This document shows, in pieces, positions 33,985 through 38,498 of a DNA stretch of 38,498 bases; position 1 is the stretch's first letter, and every line of letters starts with the position of its first letter. The notes under the pieces were generated by a model, which was given only the letters and a program-made list of their open reading frames with translations, searched no databases and had not been told where the DNA came from. The DNA lies in NCBI GenBank assembly GCA_964513365.1, contig CAZEMH010000004.1:1-38498 (forward strand), read 5' to 3'. This DNA comes from DAOVIY01 sp964513365. GTDB lineage: Bacteria > Patescibacteriota > Minisyncoccia > UBA6257. A program made the position numbers and the translations under genes.

Positions 33985-35175
33985 ATGGATGTTTCATTTT
34001 TAAAGCCTAAATTTTCTTTTGATAAAACTATTCGCATAGTTATTACTGGAGGAGGTTCTGGCGGGCATACATTTCCTTTAATTGCTGTTTATAGGGAACT
34101 TAAGAAGGTTGCTGAAACACAAAAAGTTTCTTTAGAAGTTATATATATTGGCCCTGATGATTTTACCCTTCCATATATTTTAAAAGAGGAGGGGATTAAA
34201 GTAAAAACAATTATGGCTGGAAAGCTAAAAGGTTCTTTTAATTTCTTTGAAAGCATTTTAGGATTTTTTAAAATTATTGGCGGTATTTTTCAGTCTCTTT
34301 TTTATATATATGTTTTAATGCCAGATGTTATTTTTTCTAAAGGGGGATATGGTTCTTTTCCAGTAGTTTTTTGGGGAATTCTTTTTTTCATTCCTACTTA
34401 TACGCATGAAAGTGATGCTGTTCCTGGTTTAGTTAATCATATTGTAGGAAGATTTTGTAAAAAGGTTTTTATATCTTTTGATTGTACAAAAAAATATTTT
34501 CCTTTGAACAAAACATTATTAACAGGAAATCCAATACGATTAGATCTGTTTGATCAAACATTAAACAAAAAAGACATAAAAAAATTATTAAATTTAGACG
34601 AGAAAAAACCGGTTGTTACAATAATTGGAGGATCTCAGGGATCTCGTCATATCAATGATTTTATTTTAGATATTCTTCCTAAAATTATTAATGATGTACA
34701 AGTTATTCATCAGACAGGCAAAACAAATCATCAGAAAGTTATTAGAGAAGCTGATGTTGTCTTTCAGGAAATCATTGGTGATAAAGAGCTGCAACAATAT
34801 TATCACCCTTTACCATTTTTTGAAGAAAGAACAACACCAAGCATTTTTTCTTTAAAAGATGTATTTACTATTACTGATTTAGTTATAGCTCGGGCTGGAA
34901 GTGGATTAATTTTTGAGATTGCTGTAAGTGGAAAACCTTCCATTCTTATACCTTTACCATGGGCAAGTCGTGGCCATCAAAAGAAAAATGCCTATGAATA
35001 TGCCAAAAATGGAGCAGCTGTTGTAATTGAAGAAGGAAATTTAAAACCAAATGTATTTTCAGATTTAATTCTTCAAATTGTTTTTGATCAAAAAAAGAAA
35101 GAAAAAATGAGTGAAGCAGCTCTTAAATTTGCTAAGCCAAAAGCAGCTTTTAATATAGCGCAACATCTACTTTAA
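33985..35175 (+). CDS. murG: UDP-GlcNAc:undecaprenyl-PP-MurNAc-pentapeptide transferase MurG
   Basis: 396 aa. It makes lipid II from lipid I on the cytoplasmic face. ITGGGSGGHTFPLIAVY is the N-terminal glycine-rich donor/acceptor loop; FSKGGYGSFPVVFWG, HESDAVPGLVNHIVG, GSQGSRHIND and ARAGSGLIFEIAVSGKPSILIPLP are all standard. It is slightly longer than E. coli MurG (355 aa) through an N-terminal 15 and a mid insertion (DKELQQYYHPLP). ftsW lies 13 nt upstream, as in a reduced dcw cluster. Confidence 0.94.
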   Translation: MDVSFLKPKFSFDKTIRIVITGGGSGGHTFPLIAVYRELKKVAETQKVSLEVIYIGPDDFTLPYILKEEGIKVKTIMAGKLKGSFNFFESILGFFKIIGGIFQSLFYIYVLMPDVIFSKGGYGSFPVVFWGILFFIPTYTHESDAVPGLVNHIVGRFCKKVFISFDCTKKYFPLNKTLLTGNPIRLDLFDQTLNKKDIKKLLNLDEKKPVVTIIGGSQGSRHINDFILDILPKIINDVQVIHQTGKTNHQKVIREADVVFQEIIGDKELQQYYHPLPFFEERTTPSIFSLKDVFTITDLVIARAGSGLIFEIAVSGKPSILIPLPWASRGHQKKNAYEYAKNGAAVVIEEGNLKPNVFSDLILQIVFDQKKKEKMSEAALKFAKPKAAFNIAQHLL

Positions 35176-35216
35176 ATTGTACAGGGTATAGAGTATACTA
35201 TATATAATATATTTTT

Positions 35217-36707
35217 ATGGATGATCCTAAAACTCCACAATCATTATTCGGCCCTAGGGTAAGATTAGCGCCTAGCCCTACTGGTTTGTTTCATTTAGGT
35301 ACAGCCAGAACAGGTTTATTTAATTATTTATTTGCCCGTAAAGCAGGCGGAAAGTTTGTGTTAAGGATAGAGGATACTGATAAAGAAAGATCTAAAAAAG
35401 AATACGAGGACAATATATTAGAAGGATTGAGGTTTTTAGGTATAGAATGGGATGAAGGCCCTGATATTAATGGACCTCTCGGTCCTTATCGCCAGAGCCA
35501 AAGATTAGAAATTTATGAAAAGTATCTTAATCAATTGTTAAAAGAAAAAAAAGCATATTATTGTTTTTGCTCTCCTGAGGAAATAGAAGCGCAAAAAGAG
35601 GAAATGATTGCTCGCGGCGTACCTCCTAAATATTCAGGTAAATGCCGTGATTTATCAGAAAGTATAGTAGAATCTTACTTAAAAGAAGGCAAACAAGCTG
35701 CAATAAGGATAAAAATGCCTAACAAAGTAATAAAATTTGAAGATATTATACGAGGTGAAGTAGAATTTGATTTATCTTTAATAGGCGATATTGTGATAGC
35801 TAAAAGCTTAAAAGAGCCTTTATATAATTTTGCTGTGGTTATCGATGATTATTTAATGAAAATAACGCATGTAATTCGCGGAGAAGACCATATTTCTAAC
35901 ACACCTAAACAAATCGCTATCCAAGAATTATTAGGCCTTCCTAGGCCCAATTATGCGCATTTACCAATGATTTTAGGGCCTGATAGGTCTAAATTAAGCA
36001 AAAGACATGGTGCTATGGCTTTAACTGATTACAGAAAAATGGGTTATTTACCTGAGGCCATAGTTAATTTTTTAGCATTCTTAGGGTGGCATCCAATAGG
36101 GAATGAAGAGATATTAAGCTTAGAAGAATTAATTGATAAATTTGATTTAAAACGTGTTCAAAAAGGAGGCGCTATTTTTAATATAAAAAGATTGGATTGG
36201 TTTAATGCCCAATATCTTAAACAAATATCTTCTGAAGAATTAATGGATAGAGTAGTGGATTATATTAAAAATTTTTCATCTGCTCCTGAAATGCTTAAAA
36301 AATATAGCCTTGATTATATAAAAAAAGTTGTTGAAATAGAATTACCAAGAATGAATAAATTAAGCGATTTAATAGATTTATCTGATTTCTTTTTTAAAAA
36401 AAAGATTGAATATCCAAAAGAGCTTTTAAAATGGAAAGACATGACTGATGCAGAATTAACAAAATCATTGCAAGATTCCCTGAATATCTTGGAAAAAATA
36501 AAAGAAAGTGAATTTAATAGAGTTAACCTGCAAATAAAGTTTTATAATTTTATAGACGAAGATTTAAATTATAGAGGAAATAGAGGTAAATTACTTTGGC
36601 CATTGAGAGTTGCTTTATCTGGAAAAAAAGCTTCACCAGGGCCATTTGAAATAGCTGAAGTTTTAGGAAAAAAGGGGAGTATCGAGAGATTGAAGCAAGC
36701 TATTTAA
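35217..36707 (+). CDS. gltX: Glutamyl-tRNA synthetase
   Basis: 496 aa, near the usual length. Class I enzyme: HLGT at 26-29 inside APSPTGLFHLGTARTGL, and KLSKR at 259-263. The C-terminal anticodon domain is present but short (YRGNRGKLLWPLRVALSG). If no GlnRS exists, this would also form Glu-tRNA(Gln) for an amidotransferase; that cannot be judged here. A palindromic TATA-rich stretch lies between murG and this gene, with AGTATACT at 35192-35199; promoter spacing there is poor. Confidence 0.95.
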   Translation: MDDPKTPQSLFGPRVRLAPSPTGLFHLGTARTGLFNYLFARKAGGKFVLRIEDTDKERSKKEYEDNILEGLRFLGIEWDEGPDINGPLGPYRQSQRLEIYEKYLNQLLKEKKAYYCFCSPEEIEAQKEEMIARGVPPKYSGKCRDLSESIVESYLKEGKQAAIRIKMPNKVIKFEDIIRGEVEFDLSLIGDIVIAKSLKEPLYNFAVVIDDYLMKITHVIRGEDHISNTPKQIAIQELLGLPRPNYAHLPMILGPDRSKLSKRHGAMALTDYRKMGYLPEAIVNFLAFLGWHPIGNEEILSLEELIDKFDLKRVQKGGAIFNIKRLDWFNAQYLKQISSEELMDRVVDYIKNFSSAPEMLKKYSLDYIKKVVEIELPRMNKLSDLIDLSDFFFKKKIEYPKELLKWKDMTDAELTKSLQDSLNILEKIKESEFNRVNLQIKFYNFIDEDLNYRGNRGKLLWPLRVALSGKKASPGPFEIAEVLGKKGSIERLKQAI

Positions 36708-36736
36708 TATTTAAATATATAACAAATTTAGTTTTT

Positions 36737-36934
36737 ATGGATAATATAGATCAATTAATTGTACAAGCTTCAGCGCTTTTTACTAAGATTTTTCATGAAA
36801 TAAGCCATCTTACAGACCAGGTTTTTATGTCCGGAATATTAGGACATTTATGGGCTGTTCTAAAAGCAATAATTCAATTTATGATTCTTGCGCTAGAAGC
36901 CATAGTTAGAATCTTAAAGTTTTTTATTAATTAA
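36737..36934 (+). CDS. Small hydrophobic protein, function unknown
   Basis: 65 aa. An amphipathic N-terminal half (MDNIDQLIVQASALF, HEISHLTDQVF) leads into a hydrophobic helix about 36-62 (HLWAVLKAIIQFMILALEA). It has no Cys and no known domain. It starts 30 nt after gltX with no SD. Possibly a small membrane or peripheral protein; the coding call rests on length, ATG and position, so it is moderate. Confidence 0.55.
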   Translation: MDNIDQLIVQASALFTKIFHEISHLTDQVFMSGILGHLWAVLKAIIQFMILALEAIVRILKFFIN

Positions 36935-36984
36935 TCGAATAATACTCAATATTCAATACTATAGACTAATTTGGGGGAGTATCC

Positions 36985-37012
36985 TTGACAACGCCTTAAA
37001 AGGCGTTAAAAT
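36985..37012 (+). promoter_or_regulatory. Promoter of the xer gene
   Basis: Perfect TTGACA (36985-36990), 16-bp spacer, TAAAAT (37007-37012, 5/6). Predicted start near 37019. The spacer is filled exactly by an inverted repeat, and a dif-like site lies in the leader. Confidence 0.65.
36990..37007. repeat. Operator-like perfect inverted repeat in promoter spacer
   Basis: AACGCCTT (36990-36997), AA, AAGGCGTT (37000-37007): perfect 8-bp arms, G+C-rich for this genome, overlapping the last -35 base and first -10 base. A bound protein would block RNA polymerase. No T tract follows, so it is not a terminator. Confidence 0.6.
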
Positions 37013-37023
37013 ATAGATAGTAT

Positions 37024-37051
37024 ACTTCGCATAATGTAGCTTTATCGAAGT
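37024..37051. other. Putative dif-like Xer recombination site
   Basis: 28 bp in dif format: arm ACTTCGCATAA (37024-37034), 6-bp centre TGTAGC (37035-37040), arm TTTATCGAAGT (37041-37051). The outer hexamers ACTTCG and CGAAGT are perfect inverted repeats. From memory the E. coli dif XerC arm is GGTGCGCATAA with centre TGTATA; CGCATAA plus TGTA is shared in register. The site ends 15 bp before the recombinase start codon. Whether it is the chromosome dimer-resolution site is inference. Confidence 0.6.
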
Positions 37052-37066
37052 TTAATATATAAAAAT

Positions 37067-38014
37067 ATGAAAAAAAGCAATAAAACAATTATAGAGCATA
37101 TTCCTAAGTTCTTGGAATATTTAGATATAGAAAAAGGACTTAGCCATAATAGCCAAACAACTTACACTCGCTTGATAAATAAGTTTATACAGTGGCTTCA
37201 AAATAATAAACTAGATTCTTTAAAACCTCATGAGTTGAATCCTGATCATATTTGGAAATATAGAGTCTTTTTATCACAACAATATAATAAAACTACTCAT
37301 CAGCCTTTAAAAAAGCGCTCTATTAATTATTATTTAATAAGTCTTAGAAATCTATTAAATTATTTCACTGACAGGGATATTTTATCTCTTCCATCAGAAA
37401 AAATAAAACTTATTAAGGAAAAAGAAGATAAAAGCATTAAATTTCTTGGTTTAAAACAAATAGAAAAACTTTTATCAAGCCCTGATATTTCTAATCAAAT
37501 TGGATTAAGAGATAAAGCGATTTTAGAGGTTTTATTTTCTACTGGTTTAAGAGTGGCTGAATTAGTTAGTTTAAATAGAAATCAAATTAAAATTGAGAAT
37601 TTAGATAATGAATTAGAAATAAGTATTATTGGCAAAGGAGGAAAAATACGACCAGTTTATTTATCGTCCCGTACTTTAAAATCTCTAAAAGAATATTTAG
37701 ATACTAGGAAAGATAAAGATAAAGCGCTTTTTATTAATTATAAAGGACCTAAAAGCGCTTCTCGTCGTTTAACCACCCGCTCCATAGAAAATATTGTTAA
37801 AAAATACATTTTAAAATCAGGCATTTCTATACAAGCAAGTCCACACACTCTTAGGCATAGTTTTGCAACAGATTTATTAATGCAAGGGGTAGATTTAAGG
37901 ATTGTTCAAGAATTTTTAGGCCATCAAAATATATCTACCACTCAAATTTATACGCACATAACCTCCAAAAAACTTAAGGATATTCATAAAAAATTCCATA
38001 GTTTTGGAAAATAA
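37067..38014 (+). CDS. Xer-type tyrosine recombinase
   Basis: 315 aa. SAM-like N-terminal core-binding domain (about 5-105; LEYLDIEKGLSHNSQTTY) and a catalytic domain with the full tyrosine-recombinase set: R162 (STGLRVAEL), K190 (GKGGKIRPV), H260 and R263 (SPHTLRHSFATDLL), H286 (LGHQNISTTQIYTH) and Y295. Length and motifs match XerC/XerD or the single-Xer types (XerH, XerS, XerA). Only one xer is seen. With the dif-like site in its own leader, it most resembles the single-Xer arrangement, where gene and site are neighbours. No integrase or phage genes surround it, arguing against a prophage integrase. Confidence 0.92.
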   Translation: MKKSNKTIIEHIPKFLEYLDIEKGLSHNSQTTYTRLINKFIQWLQNNKLDSLKPHELNPDHIWKYRVFLSQQYNKTTHQPLKKRSINYYLISLRNLLNYFTDRDILSLPSEKIKLIKEKEDKSIKFLGLKQIEKLLSSPDISNQIGLRDKAILEVLFSTGLRVAELVSLNRNQIKIENLDNELEISIIGKGGKIRPVYLSSRTLKSLKEYLDTRKDKDKALFINYKGPKSASRRLTTRSIENIVKKYILKSGISIQASPHTLRHSFATDLLMQGVDLRIVQEFLGHQNISTTQIYTHITSKKLKDIHKKFHSFGK

Positions 38015-38052
38015 AATAAAAAACCGGCTCAGGATTATTATTCTAAGCCGGT
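38012..38052 (-). terminator. Rho-independent terminator of the - strand pair
   Basis: AGCCGGT (38046-38052) and ACCGGCT (38023-38029) form a perfect 7-bp stem with a 16-nt loop. Read on the - strand it is followed by a T-rich tract (complement of 38012-38022). It ends the 38074-38468 pair; on the + strand there is no T tract, so read-out from xer is less well stopped. Confidence 0.75.
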
Positions 38053-38073
38053 AGACGTCTTAAGACCTTTCTT

Positions 38074-38295
38074 CTAATGTAATAATGTAGCAAATATAGC
38101 AATTAATGCAAAGGAAATAACAGCAAATAAAACTATGGGTATAGGTGGCTCAGAAAGATCTTTCCATATCTCTTCAAACCCTATAAAATCTTTTGTGAAT
38201 TTTATAAGAATAAAGATGATACAGATGCAGATGAGAAGTGTGAGAAGTGTTGCACGTGAAAAATATGTAGTTATCTCTTTTTCAAAGATGTTCAT
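38074..38295 (-). CDS. Small two-helix membrane protein
   Basis: 73 aa. Two membrane helices (about 15-34, ATLLTLLICICIIFILI; and about 52-71, IPIVLFAVISFALIAIFATLL) joined by a charged loop (KFTKDFIGFEEIWKDLSEPP). GGAGGT lies 7 nt before the ATG, a true SD that is unlike most of the window. It follows the zinc-ribbon gene by 14 nt and shares its terminator. No family recognised. Confidence 0.65.
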   Translation of the reverse strand: MNIFEKEITTYFSRATLLTLLICICIIFILIKFTKDFIGFEEIWKDLSEPPIPIVLFAVISFALIAIFATLLH

Positions 38296-38309
38296 TACAG
38301 TTACCTCCT

Positions 38310-38468
38310 TTATTTCTTAATTCTATAAATATTATTACAATGTAGGCAAGTAGTTTTTCTCAGCTTCATTACTATCCAACCATGTAATGTGAATCCACAA
38401 TATGGACACGTGACAGTTGGAATTCCGTTATTAATTTTTCTTTGCGCGCTTTTATTCTTTTCTTTCAT
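38310..38468 (-). CDS. Small zinc-ribbon protein
   Basis: 52 aa, read directly from the sequence. Two CxxC knuckles: C21-P-Y-C24 and C41-L-H-C44, inside VTCPYCGFTLHGW and RKTTCLHCNNIYRI, with basic ends. This is the layout of small zinc-ribbon proteins that bind nucleic acid or pack on a partner. An AAGGGG SD is about 9 nt before the ATG. It lies upstream of the two-helix gene and probably shares its transcript. Function unknown. Confidence 0.65.
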   Translation of the reverse strand: MKEKNKSAQRKINNGIPTVTCPYCGFTLHGWIVMKLRKTTCLHCNNIYRIKK

Positions 38469-38498
38469 TTTTTTTATCCCCTTTTCTATTTTATCTAT

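Noticed and set aside
36990..37007. The xer-upstream repeat as terminator of the 65-aa gene
   Set aside because: The loop is only 2 nt and no T tract follows; operator is a better reading.
1..38498. CRISPR array, insertion sequence or prophage
   Set aside because: No regularly spaced repeats, transposase genes or terminal repeats; Xer and J-like proteins stand alone among housekeeping genes.

Overview
The window is about 38.5 kb of AT-rich DNA (roughly 30% G+C by eye), densely coding and almost entirely on the + strand. It looks like chromosome from a Candidate Phyla Radiation bacterium (Patescibacteria, most likely a Parcubacteria-type lineage). Reasons: Cys-rich Ig-repeat surface proteins, a cohesin/dockerin set, a sigma-region-4/HARE-HTH protein and a VirD4-like ATPase with a terminal zinc ribbon are all typical of that group; many enzymes are short (AlaS 641 aa, a Mur ligase of 423 aa, L13 of 120 aa); intergenic spaces are tiny; and most start codons have no Shine-Dalgarno (SD) sequence. 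UGA is a normal stop (ddl and the HlyD-like gene end with it). The organism assignment is inference.

Layout. 1-7312: cell-surface block. Two tandem Cys-rich paralogues (the first cut by the window edge), a membrane-anchored Ig-like protein, a dockerin protein and two membrane-anchored cohesin proteins. 7360-9575: secD-secF. 9633-13529: a sigma-region-4/HARE regulator, a membrane protein and a VirD4/TraG-like ATPase. 13537-19330: ddl, dgkA/undecaprenol kinase, dnaG, rpoD and a short MurE-like ligase, coupling wall precursor synthesis to the dnaG-rpoD core. 19405-22750: short alaS and a large anchored protein resembling baseplate-J-like proteins. 22783-26946: infA-rpmJ-rpsM-rpsK-rpsD-rpoA-rplQ-rplM-rpsI, closed by a terminator. 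27102-27686: pyrE with its own near-consensus promoter and strong SD, next to a 100-N scaffold gap (27707-27806). 27912-31470: HlyD/MacA-like adaptor, ABC ATPase and MacB-type permease. 31473-32792 (- strand): PEGA-domain protein. 32871-36707: ftsW/rodA-type gene, murG, gltX. 36737-38014: a 65-aa hydrophobic protein and a Xer-type tyrosine recombinase. 38074-38468 (- strand): a 73-aa two-helix membrane protein and a 52-aa zinc-ribbon protein.

The most interesting signal is just upstream of the xer gene. A 28-bp, dif-architecture site (37024-37051; 11-bp arm, 6-bp centre, 11-bp arm) lies in the predicted 5' leader, and an 18-bp perfect inverted repeat fills the spacer of the promoter in front of it. 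This looks like a self-contained recombinase/site unit with built-in autoregulation. The second candidate system is the dockerin gene followed by two anchored cohesin genes, directly upstream of secDF. It may be a small non-cellulosomal surface-assembly module.

No rRNA, tRNA, CRISPR array or insertion sequence was found. No gene-free stretch exceeds 300 bases; the longest, 27687-27911, contains the N gap, a stem-loop and a promoter.
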